DNA of 8,230 nucleotides from Thiohalobacter sp. (GTDB taxonomy: Bacteria; Pseudomonadota; Gammaproteobacteria; Thiohalobacterales; Thiohalobacteraceae). The position numbers were made by a program, and so were the translations under genes. The stretch spans positions 1 through 8,230 of the forward strand of contig JALVEM010000396.1 of the NCBI GenBank assembly GCA_027030825.1, in the 5' to 3' direction. The notes under the pieces were generated by a model. The model was not told the DNA's origin, made no database searches, and was given only the letters and a program-made list of their open reading frames with translations. Shown here in pieces: positions 1-6,530 of the stretch (positions within the stretch are counted from its first letter, which is position 1; each line of letters begins with the position of its first letter).

Positions 1-808
1 TGGTCCGTGCGAGCTGGATGATCCGCTTCTGCACGGCCGGCAGCTCGGCGTCGCCGATCTCCACGCCCAGGTCGCCGCGGGCGATCATCACGGCGTCCGA
101 GGCCTCGATGATCTCCTCGATGTTGGCGATGGCCTCGGCCCGCTCGATCTTGGCCACGATGCCGCCGTGTCCGCCGGCCTGGCGCAGCAACTCGCGCGCC
201 TCGTGGATGTCGTCGGCGCAGCGCGGGAAGGAGACGGCGAGGTAGTCGGCCCGCATCTCGGCGGCCGCCCGGATGTCGGCCCGATCCTTGTCGGTGAGCG
301 CCTTGGCCGAGAGTCCCCCGCCCTGCCGGTTGATGCCCTTGTTGTTCGAGAGCTCGCCGCCCACCACCACCTTGCAGACGATCTCCGGCCCGTTGACCTC
401 CTCCACCCAGAGGACCACGGCGCCGTCGTCGAGCAGCAGGGTATCGCCACGGTGCACGTCTTCCGGCAGCTGCTTGTAGGTGATGCCGACCCGCTCCCGG
501 GTTCCGGCATCGGGCGGCAGGTTGGCGTCGAGCACGAAGCGCGCGCCCTCTTCCAGCACCACCTTGCCGTCGACGAATTTCTCGATGCGGATCTTGGGAC
601 CCTGCAGGTCGGCCAGTACGCCGACCTGGCGACCGTGGGCGCGCGCACGGTTGCGCACCGTCTCGGCCCGCCGGGCATGCTCCTCGTGCGTGCCGTGGGA
701 GAAATTGAGCCGAACGACGTCGACGCCGGCCTGGATCAGCTCGTCGAGCGCCTCGGGGCTGTCCGTGGCCGGACCCATGGTGGCGATGATCTTGGTACGT
801 CTCAGCAT
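1..808 (-). CDS. pyk: Pyruvate kinase, PykA-like (N-terminal 269 residues; C-terminus beyond window)
   Basis: Pyruvate kinase converts phosphoenolpyruvate and ADP to pyruvate and ATP in the cytoplasm, the last step of glycolysis. The frame is open from the ATG at 808 to the window edge. Visible family motifs are MGPATD (residues 11-16), VRLNFSHG (32-39, with substrate-contacting R33, N35 and S37), DLQGPKIR (67-74), SNNKGIN (154-160), catalytic K220 with metal ligand E222 in VAKIE, and ARGDLGVEIG (243-252). The sequence resembles E. coli PykA more than PykF. The usual length is about 480 residues, so roughly 210 are missing off the left edge, including the rest of the barrel and the allosteric C domain. 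The start follows an AGGAA at 817-821 and aligns with the N-terminus of PykA proteins. It is the last gene of the tkt-gap-pgk-pyk block that lies within the window; a further gene such as fba may follow outside it, which cannot be seen. Confidence 0.96.
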   Translation of the reverse strand, partial: MLRRTKIIATMGPATDSPEALDELIQAGVDVVRLNFSHGTHEEHARRAETVRNRARAHGRQVGVLADLQGPKIRIEKFVDGKVVLEEGARFVLDANLPPDAGTRERVGITYKQLPEDVHRGDTLLLDDGAVVLWVEEVNGPEIVCKVVVGGELSNNKGINRQGGGLSAKALTDKDRADIRAAAEMRADYLAVSFPRCADDIHEARELLRQAGGHGGIVAKIERAEAIANIEEIIEASDAVMIARGDLGVEIGDAELPAVQKRIIQLART

Positions 809-826
809 CGAAGCGGTTCCTGGGCA

Positions 827-853
827 GGGGCAGCGGCCTCATGCCGCCACCCC
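827..853 (-). other. Hairpin in the pgk-pyk junction
   Basis: A near-perfect dyad has arms of 4 bp (GGGG/CCCC) and 5 bp (GCGGC/GCCGC) separated by a symmetrical 2x2 internal loop, with a 5-nt apical loop. No T-run follows it on the minus strand, so it is not a classical intrinsic terminator. In the operon transcript it would lie just after the pgk stop and just before the pyk ribosome binding site. A role in mRNA stability, processing or partial attenuation is inference. Confidence 0.55.
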
Positions 854-864
854 GTCTGGGAATG

Positions 865-2046
865 TCAGCCCTGCGCGCGTTTCTCGAGCATTTCCACCGC
901 GGGCAGCTTCTTGCCTTCCAGGAATTCCAGGAAGGCGCCGCCGCCGGTGGAGATGTAGGAGATCCGCTCGGCCACGCCGAACTTGTCGATCGCCGCCAGG
1001 GTATCGCCGCCGCCGGCGATGGAGAAGGCGGGCGACTCGGCGATGGCCATGGCAATGGCCTTCGTGCCCTCGCTGAACTGGTCGAACTCGAACACACCCA
1101 CCGGGCCGTTCCAGACGATGGTGCCGGCCTTCTTGAGCAGCTCGCCGTACATCTTCGCCGTCTCGGGGCCGATGTCGAAGATCATGTCGTCGTCGGCCAC
1201 CTCTTCCACCTTCTTGGTCACGGCCTCGGCGCTCTCGGAGAACTCCTTGCCGACCACCACGTCCACCGGCACCGGGATCTCGCCGCCCTTGGCGCGGGCC
1301 GCCTCCATCAGGCGCTTCGCCTCGGGAACCAGATCCGGCTCGTAGAGGGACTTGCCGACCGGGTGGCCGGCCGCGGCGATGAAGGTGTTGGCGATGCCGC
1401 CGCCGGGAATGAGCTGATCGACCACCTTCGACAGCGAGTCCAGCACCGTCAGCTTGGTGGAGACCTTGGAGCCGCCCACGATGGCGACCATCGGCCGGTC
1501 GGGGTTCTCCAGCGCCTTGCCGAGCGCCTCGAGCTCGGCGGCGAGCAGCGGTCCGGCACAGGCGACCGGCGCGTACAGGCCGACGCCGTGGGTGGAGGCC
1601 TGGGCGCGATGCGCGGTGCCGAAGGCGTCCATCACGTAGATGTCGCACAGGGCGGCGTATTTCTTCGCCAGCTCCGGATCGTCGCTCTTCTCGCCCTTGT
1701 TGAAGCGCACGTTCTCGAGCAGCACGACCTCGCCGTCCTCGAGCTGCGGCGGGTTCTCCAGATAGTCCTGGACCAGGCGCACTTCCTTGCCGAGCAGCCC
1801 GGAGAGGTGTTCCGCCACCGGGCGGAGGGAATACTGCTCCTCGTAGACGCCTTCCTTGGGACGCCCCAGATGCGACATCAGCATCACCCGGGCGCCGGCC
1901 TTCATGGCGAACTCGATGGTGGGCAGGGAGGCGCGGATGCGCTTGTCGGAGGCGACCTTGCCGTCCTTGAGAGGCACGTTGAGATCCTCGCGGATGAGCA
2001 CGCGCTTGCCGGCCAGGTCGAGATCGGTCATCTTCAAAATGGACAT
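865..2046 (-). CDS. pgk: Phosphoglycerate kinase
   Basis: Phosphoglycerate kinase reversibly transfers phosphate between 1,3-bisphosphoglycerate/ADP and 3-phosphoglycerate/ATP in the cytoplasm. It works in glycolysis and, in reverse, in gluconeogenesis or the Calvin cycle. The 393-residue product is full length for a bacterial enzyme. Visible motifs are REDLNVP (residues 19-25, substrate site), SHLGRP (58-63), ENVRF (111-115), GGSKVSTK (191-198), VWNGPVGVFE (311-320) and the nucleotide-binding AGGGDT (344-349) and STGGGAFLE (366-374). The start MSILKMTDLDLAGKR matches the E. coli N-terminus and is preceded by GGAG (2056-2059) 9 nt upstream, so the start is well supported over the internal Met6. 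It follows gap by 116 bp, a gap that holds two hairpins, and precedes pyk by 56 bp. Nothing suggests damage. Confidence 0.98.
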   Translation of the reverse strand: MSILKMTDLDLAGKRVLIREDLNVPLKDGKVASDKRIRASLPTIEFAMKAGARVMLMSHLGRPKEGVYEEQYSLRPVAEHLSGLLGKEVRLVQDYLENPPQLEDGEVVLLENVRFNKGEKSDDPELAKKYAALCDIYVMDAFGTAHRAQASTHGVGLYAPVACAGPLLAAELEALGKALENPDRPMVAIVGGSKVSTKLTVLDSLSKVVDQLIPGGGIANTFIAAAGHPVGKSLYEPDLVPEAKRLMEAARAKGGEIPVPVDVVVGKEFSESAEAVTKKVEEVADDDMIFDIGPETAKMYGELLKKAGTIVWNGPVGVFEFDQFSEGTKAIAMAIAESPAFSIAGGGDTLAAIDKFGVAERISYISTGGGAFLEFLEGKKLPAVEMLEKRAQG

Positions 2047-2078
2047 GGTGTGCCACTCCGTTGCGTTTTCTGGAAGGA

Positions 2079-2105
2079 TTCTGGCAAGCCGTGGGCTTGC
2101 CGGAA
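2079..2105 (-). other. Hairpin upstream of pgk
   Basis: A perfect 8-bp dyad (GGCAAGCC at 2083-2090, GGCTTGCC at 2094-2101) with a 3-nt loop is extended by four further pairs, one of them a G-T wobble in the plus-strand reading, to a 12-bp stem. It lies between gap and pgk, about 30 nt upstream of the pgk start. No T-run follows. It is the second of two tandem hairpins in this junction and is likely an RNA structure in the operon transcript; its function is unknown. Confidence 0.55.
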
Positions 2106-2124
2106 GCCTCCCCGGAAACGGAAG

Positions 2125-2152
2125 GCACCGGCGCCGGAATCGGCGCCGGTGC
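2125..2152 (-). other. Strong 12-bp hairpin downstream of gap
   Basis: A perfect inverted repeat has 12-bp arms (GCACCGGCGCCG and its complement) and a 4-nt loop, and begins about 10 nt past the gap stop codon. The arms are almost all G and C, so the RNA hairpin should be very stable. The minus-strand sequence after it contains only short T runs, so full intrinsic termination is doubtful. It may act as a partial attenuator or as a 3'-end stabiliser protecting the tkt-gap part of the message. Confidence 0.6.
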
Positions 2153-2162
2153 TGCTGACCCG

Positions 2163-3164
2163 TCAGCCGGCGATGTGCTTGAGCATGCGCAGCATGTTGC
2201 AGGTGTAGCCGTACTCGTTGTCGTACCAGGACACCACCTTGACGAAGGTGTCGTCGAGCTGGATGCCGGCACCGGCGTCGAACACCGAGGGCTGCGGGCA
2301 GCCGCGGAAATCGGTGGAGACGACCTTGTCCTCGGTATAGCCGAGCACGCCGGCCAGATCGCCCTCCTCGGAGGCCTTCTTCATGGCCGCGCAGATGTCG
2401 TCATAGGAGGCGGCCTTGTCCAGCTCGCAGGTCAGGTCCACCACGGAGACGTCGGAGGTGGGCACACGGAAGGCCATGCCGGTGAGCTTGCCGTTGAGGT
2501 CCGGCAGCACCTTGCCCACGGCCTTGGCGGCACCGGTGGAGGACGGAATGATGTTCTCCAGGATGCCGCGGCCGCCGCGCCAGTCCTTCTTGGACGGCCC
2601 GTCGACCGTCTTCTGGGTGGCGGTGGCGGCATGCACGGTGCTCATCAGGCCACGCTTGATGCCCCAGTTGTCGTGCAGCACCTTGGCCACCGGAGCCAGG
2701 CAGTTGGTGGTGCAGGAAGCGGCGGAGATGATGGCCTGGCCGTCATAGGTGTTGTGGTTCACGCCGTAGACGAACATGGGCGTGGCGTCCTTGGAGGGCG
2801 CGCTCTGGACCACCTTCTTCGCGCCGGCGTCGATGTGCTTCTGGCAGCTCTCGGCGGTCAGGAAGAAACCGGTGGACTCGATGATGATGTCGGCACCGAC
2901 GTCGCCCCAGGCCAGGTTCGCCGGATCGGTCTCGGCGGTCACGCGAATGGACTTGCCGTCGACGACGAGATTGCCGCCCTCGGCCTTCACGTCGCCCGCG
3001 AAGCGGCCGTGCACGGAATCGTACGTAAGCATGTAGGCGAGATAGTCCGGGTCGAGCAGGTCGTTGATGCCGACGACCTCGATCTCCGGAAACTCCTTGT
3101 AGATGGCCCGGAAGGCCATGCGGCCGATGCGGCCGAACCCGTTGATGCCGACTTTGATTGTCAT
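2163..3164 (-). CDS. gap: Glyceraldehyde-3-phosphate dehydrogenase, type I, NAD-dependent
   Basis: This enzyme oxidatively phosphorylates glyceraldehyde 3-phosphate to 1,3-bisphosphoglycerate with NAD, feeding the product to the Pgk encoded next. The 333-residue length is typical. Residues 1-16 carry the Rossmann nucleotide-binding motif GINGFGRIGR. INDL at 33-36 places an acidic residue (D35) where NAD-preferring enzymes have it. The active site is SAASCTTNCLAP, with catalytic C151 and H178 in STVHAATATQKTVDGP. RGGRGILENIIPSSTGAAKAVG and SWYDNEYGY near the C-terminus are also characteristic. The start is set by AAGGAG (complement of 3171-3176) 6 nt upstream. It lies 57 bp after tkt and is overall E. 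coli GapA-like, including the dinucleotide-site sequence. Cofactor preference is inferred from D35 only. Confidence 0.98.
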   Translation of the reverse strand: MTIKVGINGFGRIGRMAFRAIYKEFPEIEVVGINDLLDPDYLAYMLTYDSVHGRFAGDVKAEGGNLVVDGKSIRVTAETDPANLAWGDVGADIIIESTGFFLTAESCQKHIDAGAKKVVQSAPSKDATPMFVYGVNHNTYDGQAIISAASCTTNCLAPVAKVLHDNWGIKRGLMSTVHAATATQKTVDGPSKKDWRGGRGILENIIPSSTGAAKAVGKVLPDLNGKLTGMAFRVPTSDVSVVDLTCELDKAASYDDICAAMKKASEEGDLAGVLGYTEDKVVSTDFRGCPQPSVFDAGAGIQLDDTFVKVVSWYDNEYGYTCNMLRMLKHIAG

Positions 3165-3221
3165 GATCTTCTCCTTGCTGATACTCGCAACAGTGCTGAA
3201 TCGAAACCCTCGGTGGCGCGC

Positions 3222-5216
3222 TCAGAGCAGGGCCCTGGCGCGGTCGACGACGTTCTCCACCGTGAAACCGAAATGCTTGAACAGCTCGCCGGCCGGTGCG
3301 GATTCGCCGAACCGGTCGATGCCGACCACGTCGCCTTCCAGGCCGACATACTTGCGCCAGTAGTCCGTCACGCCGGCCTCGACGGCGAGCCGCTTCGTGC
3401 AGGCAGCCGGCAGCACGGACTCGCGATAGGCCGCATCCTGCAGATCGAAGACATCGGTCGAAGGCATGGAGACCACGCGCACCCGACGACCCTCGCCGGC
3501 CAGCTTCTCGGCGGCCTGGACGGCCAGCGACACTTCGGAGCCGGTGGCGATGATGATGAGCTCGGGCTCGCCATCGCAGTCGCGCAGCACATAGCCGCCG
3601 CGGGCGATGTTGTCGATCTGCTCCGGCGTACGCTCCATGTGCGGCAGGCCCTGGCGCGAGAAGACCAGCGAGGTGGGGCCGTCGGTGCGCTCGATGGCCG
3701 CCTTCCAGGCGACGGCCGTCTCCACCGTGTCGCACGGACGCCAGACCGACATGTTCGGCATCAGCCGCAGGGTGGCGATCTGCTCGATGGGCTGGTGGGT
3801 GGGCCCGTCCTCGCCCAGACCGATGGAATCGTGGGTATAGACGAAGATCGGCGCGATCTTCATGAGCGCGGCCATGCGCAGGGCGTTGCGCGCATATTCC
3901 GAGAACATGAGGAAGGTGCCGCCGAACGGCCGGAAGCCGCCGTGCAGCTGCATGCCGTTCATCATGGCCGACATGCCGAACTCGCGCACGCCGTAGGAGA
4001 GGTAGTTGCCGTCGGCCACCGTCTTGTTGACGTGGACCGCTTCCTTCCAGGCGGTGAGGTTGGAGGGCGTGAGGTCGGCGGAACCACCGAAGAACTCGGG
4101 CAGCGCCTTGGCATAGGCGTTGATGGTGTTGTTGGAGGCCTTGCGGGTGGCCACGCTCTCGCCCTTCTCGGCGCACTCCTGGATATGGGCCTTCGTGATC
4201 TCTTCCCAGTTGGCGGGCAGCTCGCCCTTCATGCGGCGCTCGAACTCGGCGGCCAGATCGGGGAAGGCGGCCTTGTAGGCGTCGAACTTGCTGTTCCACT
4301 CGGCCTCGGCCTTCGCGCCCTTGTCACGGGCGTCCCAGGCGGCATAGATCTCGTCGGGGATCTCGAAGGGCGGATAGGGCCAGTTGAGGTTCTCGCGGGT
4401 GGCCTTGATCTCGTCCTCGCCCAGCGGGGCGCCGTGGCAGTCGTGGCTGCCGCAGAGGTTGGGCGCGCCGTAGCCGATGACGGTGCGGCAGCAGATCAGC
4501 GAGGGCTTGTCGTTGACGGCGTGCGCCTCGCGGATGGCGGCGGCGATGGCCTCCGGGTCGTGGCCGTCGACGTTGCGCACCACGTGCCAGCCATAGGCCT
4601 CGAAACGGCCGGGCGTGTCGTCGGAGAACCATTCCTCGACATGACCGTCGATGGAGATGCCGTTGTCGTCCCAGAAGGCGATCAGCTTGCCCAGCCCCAG
4701 GGTGCCGGCCAGCGAGCAGGCCTCGTGGGAGATGCCCTCCATCATGCAGCCGTCGCCCAGGAACACATAGGTGTAGTGGTCGACGATGTGATGCCCCTCG
4801 CGATTGAACTGGGCGGCCAGGGTACGCTCGGCCAGCGCCATGCCCACGGCGTTGGTGATGCCCTGCCCGAGCGGGCCGGTGGTGGTCTCCACGCCGGGCG
4901 TGTAGCCGTATTCCGGGTGGCCGGGGGTCTTGGAATGCAGCTGGCGGAAGTTCTTGATCTCCTCCATGCTGAGGTCGTAGCCGGTCAGATGCAGCAGCGA
5001 GTAGAGCAGCATGGAGCCGTGGCCGTTGGACAGCACGAAGCGGTCGCGGTCCCACCAGTTCGGGTTGTTCGGGTTGTGCTTGAGAAAGTCCCGCCACAGG
5101 ACTTCGGCGATGTCCGCCATGCCCATCGGGGCACCCGGATGGCCCGAGTTGGCTTTCTGGACCGCGTCCATGCTCAGGACACGGATGGCGTTGGCAAGCT
5201 CTTTGCGAGAAGGCAT
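3222..5216 (-). CDS. tkt: Transketolase
   Basis: Transketolase moves two-carbon ketol units between sugar phosphates using thiamine diphosphate, in the non-oxidative pentose phosphate pathway and in the Calvin cycle. The product is 664 residues, normal for the bacterial two-domain enzyme. Visible are SGHPGAPMG (24-32, with H26), NGHGSMLLY (H66), H100, the thiamine diphosphate/metal motif GDG (154-156) ending in N185, SHDCHGAPLG (H258 and H261), and E412 in YGVREFGM, the cofactor-activating glutamate. These positions line up closely with E. coli TktA. AAGGAG (complement of 5226-5231) lies 9 nt upstream of the ATG. It is the first gene of the block and is preceded by a 261-bp leader. Co-transcription with gap, pgk and pyk is inferred from strand and spacing. 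The cluster alone does not prove autotrophy. Confidence 0.98.
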   Translation of the reverse strand: MPSRKELANAIRVLSMDAVQKANSGHPGAPMGMADIAEVLWRDFLKHNPNNPNWWDRDRFVLSNGHGSMLLYSLLHLTGYDLSMEEIKNFRQLHSKTPGHPEYGYTPGVETTTGPLGQGITNAVGMALAERTLAAQFNREGHHIVDHYTYVFLGDGCMMEGISHEACSLAGTLGLGKLIAFWDDNGISIDGHVEEWFSDDTPGRFEAYGWHVVRNVDGHDPEAIAAAIREAHAVNDKPSLICCRTVIGYGAPNLCGSHDCHGAPLGEDEIKATRENLNWPYPPFEIPDEIYAAWDARDKGAKAEAEWNSKFDAYKAAFPDLAAEFERRMKGELPANWEEITKAHIQECAEKGESVATRKASNNTINAYAKALPEFFGGSADLTPSNLTAWKEAVHVNKTVADGNYLSYGVREFGMSAMMNGMQLHGGFRPFGGTFLMFSEYARNALRMAALMKIAPIFVYTHDSIGLGEDGPTHQPIEQIATLRLMPNMSVWRPCDTVETAVAWKAAIERTDGPTSLVFSRQGLPHMERTPEQIDNIARGGYVLRDCDGEPELIIIATGSEVSLAVQAAEKLAGEGRRVRVVSMPSTDVFDLQDAAYRESVLPAACTKRLAVEAGVTDYWRKYVGLEGDVVGIDRFGESAPAGELFKHFGFTVENVVDRARALL

Positions 5217-5477
5217 GGGCGTTCTCTCCTTGAGGATAGATTCAAAGCGGTTCGGATTCAGCGGATCCCCGGCCAGGCCCGGGATCTGAAATTCGTCTGC
5301 ATCGGGCGGGAGCCGCGACGCCCTGGGCGCGCAGCCCGTGGTGACTCCTCTTCTTCATGTTCCGCTGCCTGCAGCGCGCCCGGTCCGGACGCGCCGAGGC
5401 GCGTATTTTCCACCAGTTGCCTGTGGGGGGCAATAGCCGACCGTCAATGTTGTTTATGACAGGAAAAGCTTTATTTA
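5217..5477 (-). promoter_or_regulatory. Leader/promoter region of the tkt operon with dyads
   Basis: This 261-bp stretch has no credible gene. It should hold the promoter of the tkt-gap-pgk-pyk block, because the AT-rich part (about 5440-5477) just after the upstream gene is the only promoter-like stretch. I found only weak sigma70 matches there (4 of 6 in each box), so no promoter is called. Two dyads stand out: 5264-5286 (GATCCC...GGGATC, extendable outward with TTCA/TGAA) and 5389-5404 (ACGCGC/GCGCGT with a 4-nt loop). The first would lie in the untranslated leader about 50 nt before tkt. Either may be an operator or an RNA structure. A LysR-type (CbbR-like) regulator would fit an autotroph, but I saw no site I can defend. 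Confidence 0.4.
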
Positions 5478-6050
5478 TCAGCCTGCCTGTTCGGCACCCG
5501 ACTTCCACTTGATCGAACAGCCCATGCTGGGGATCTGTTCCTTCGGGCCCTTGCCGGTCTTCGCCACCTGCACCATGGCCTCGAACAGCTCGCGACGGGC
5601 GTCCGGCGGCGCGGTCTCCTTGCGCGAGGCATCGAGACGACCCCGATACTGCAATTCGAGATTGCGGTTGAATCCGAAGAAATCCGGCGTGCAGACGGCC
5701 CCGTAGCGGCGCGCCACCTCCTGCGTCTCGTCGAGCAGGTAGGGGAACGGAAAGCCGTATTCCTCGGCGACCTTCTTCATGTTCTCGAAGGAGTCCTCGG
5801 GATAGTCCGTGGGATCGTTGGACATGATGGCCACGCTGCCGATGCCGTAGTCGAGCAGCTCGCGGGTGTCGCGCACCAGGCGCTCGCGGATGGCCTTCAC
5901 ATAGGGGCAGTGATTGCAGATGAACATCACCAGCAGGCCGTTCTCGCCCATGCACTCGTCGCGGGTCCAGACCTTGCCGTCGACGCCGGGCAGCGCGAAG
6001 TCCGGCGCCTTCCAGCCGAAATCGCAGACGGGTGTCTCCAGTGAAACCAT
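5478..6050 (-). CDS. Thioredoxin-fold redoxin-family protein (CNHC active site)
   Basis: The 190-residue cytoplasmic protein shows the AhpC/TSA-redoxin layout: KAPDFALPGVDGK near the N-terminus (residues 14-26), then a hydrophobic strand ending in the dithiol motif C45-N-H-C48 followed by P-Y-V-K. This CNHCPYVK signature is typical of a family of uncharacterised thioredoxin-like proteins annotated as thiol-specific antioxidant or peroxiredoxin-like. TPDFFGFNRN further on carries the usual proline next to the active site. A third cysteine, C178 in GCSIKWK near the C-terminus, is also typical of the family. No signal peptide is seen. The start is set by AGGAGG (complement of 6057-6062) 6 nt upstream; the frame extends further upstream but without such a site. 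It is transcribed in the same direction as tkt, 261 bp ahead of it, and divergently from the 110-aa ORF. Its substrate is unknown, and either disulfide reductase or peroxidase activity is possible. Confidence 0.9.
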   Translation of the reverse strand: MVSLETPVCDFGWKAPDFALPGVDGKVWTRDECMGENGLLVMFICNHCPYVKAIRERLVRDTRELLDYGIGSVAIMSNDPTDYPEDSFENMKKVAEEYGFPFPYLLDETQEVARRYGAVCTPDFFGFNRNLELQYRGRLDASRKETAPPDARRELFEAMVQVAKTGKGPKEQIPSMGCSIKWKSGAEQAG

Positions 6051-6070
6051 GGCGTTCCTCCTCGGAATCG

Positions 6071-6091
6071 TGTCGGGAATCGGGCCCGACA
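6071..6091 (-). other. Dyad in the leader of the redoxin gene
   Basis: Arms TGTCGGG (6071-6077) and CCCGACA (6085-6091) form a perfect 7-bp stem with a 7-nt loop, 9 nt upstream of the redoxin ribosome binding site. It could be an operator for the divergent region or an RNA hairpin in the redoxin leader. Function is not known. Confidence 0.35.
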
Positions 6092-6151
6092 GTCTGCCTT
6101 GCGCACCGGGCGCGGACAAGCACGTCGGAAACATGACACGGTGCTTTCTGG

Positions 6152-6157
6152 TAGAAT
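6152..6157 (+). promoter_or_regulatory. Candidate -10 element (TAGAAT) placing transcription start at the ATG of the 110-aa ORF
   Basis: TAGAAT matches the sigma70 -10 box at 5 of 6 positions and ends 6 nt before the ATG at 6164. Transcription would then start at or next to the A of the start codon, giving a leaderless mRNA. No good -35 box is found at 16-18 bp. The same TAGAAT hexamer serves the metK promoter downstream. Confidence 0.35.
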
Positions 6158-6163
6158 TCCCGG

Positions 6164-6496
6164 ATGATCTTCCTGCCCCGCAGTCTCGCCGCCTGGCGCA
6201 CGCCCGCCTTCCGTCGCGTACTGCGCGAGGAGCTCGCCGCGCTGCCGGCCTCGAGCTTCCCGCTGGCCGCCTTCGTGCGCCGGGGCGACCGCCCGCTGAG
6301 CGACGATCTCGGCTTCGAGGTGGAGGCCGTCGAGACAGAGGCCGATCGCCCCCGGGCCCGCATCGGCATCCACTTCGACGTGCTCGTGGCCTGCTGCAGT
6401 TGCGGCGACGAGCCCGTGCTGGAGGCGGGCCATGCCAGCCTCGAACTCGAGATCGACCCACAAGACGCCAGCGTGCGTCTCGACCCCGTGCTTTGA
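6164..6496 (+). CDS. Hypothetical protein, 110 aa, with CCSCGD motif
   Basis: I cannot assign a function to this gene. The frame is supported by strong G/C preference at third codon positions from start to stop, as in its neighbours, and by sensible amino acid composition. The N-terminal third is basic and probably helical (RSLAAWRTPAFRRVLREELAAL); the rest alternates hydrophobic and acidic residues as in beta strands. C77-C78-S-C80-G-D lies near the C-terminus. Small uncharacterised gammaproteobacterial proteins of similar length with a cysteine-rich CSC segment are known to me by general resemblance only. The cysteines could bind metal or be redox active, which is inference. No Shine-Dalgarno precedes the ATG, but a TAGAAT box 6 nt upstream suggests leaderless expression. 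It is divergent from the redoxin gene, and its TGA lies inside the -35 box of the metK promoter. Translation from a later start is possible, though no other ATG exists in the frame. Confidence 0.7.
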   Translation: MIFLPRSLAAWRTPAFRRVLREELAALPASSFPLAAFVRRGDRPLSDDLGFEVEAVETEADRPRARIGIHFDVLVACCSCGDEPVLEAGHASLELEIDPQDASVRLDPVL

Positions 6497-6521
6497 CTTG
6501 GCCTTCGCCCTCACCTAGAAT
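6493..6521 (+). promoter_or_regulatory. Sigma70-type promoter of metK
   Basis: TTGACT (6493-6498, 5 of 6 to consensus) and TAGAAT (6516-6521, 5 of 6) are separated by exactly 17 bp. The predicted start at about 6528-6530 falls immediately before the first stem of the riboswitch aptamer, which independently supports both calls. The -35 box overlaps the stop codon of the 110-aa ORF. Confidence 0.8.
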
Positions 6522-6530
6522 CCCCCGCCA

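Noticed and set aside
841..2208. Plus-strand open frame of 455 codons opposite pgk
   Set aside because: It is antisense to a full-length pgk and has the same low-complexity composition; pgk explains the codon bias.
2301..3164. SAASCTTNC in place of the common SNASCTTNC at the Gap active site, as a possible loss of function
   Set aside because: The catalytic C151 and H178 and the surrounding motifs are intact, and alanine at this position occurs in other active GapA-type enzymes as I recall them.
5389..5408. GC-rich dyad followed by ATTTT as a plus-strand intrinsic terminator
   Set aside because: The stem is short, the T-run is brief, and no plus-strand gene ends nearby; it is more likely part of the tkt leader or an operator.
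2061..5459. Plus-strand open frame of 1132 codons antisense to gap and tkt
   Set aside because: It lies opposite two certain enzyme genes, is dominated by low-complexity G, A, V, H, D and L runs typical of GC-rich antisense frames, and shows no recognisable domain.
5927..6514. Minus-strand frames extending or overlapping the redoxin gene opposite the 110-aa ORF
   Set aside because: The redoxin start at 6050 has an AGGAGG site and the conserved N-terminus; the upstream extensions are low-complexity, arginine-rich or antisense-like.
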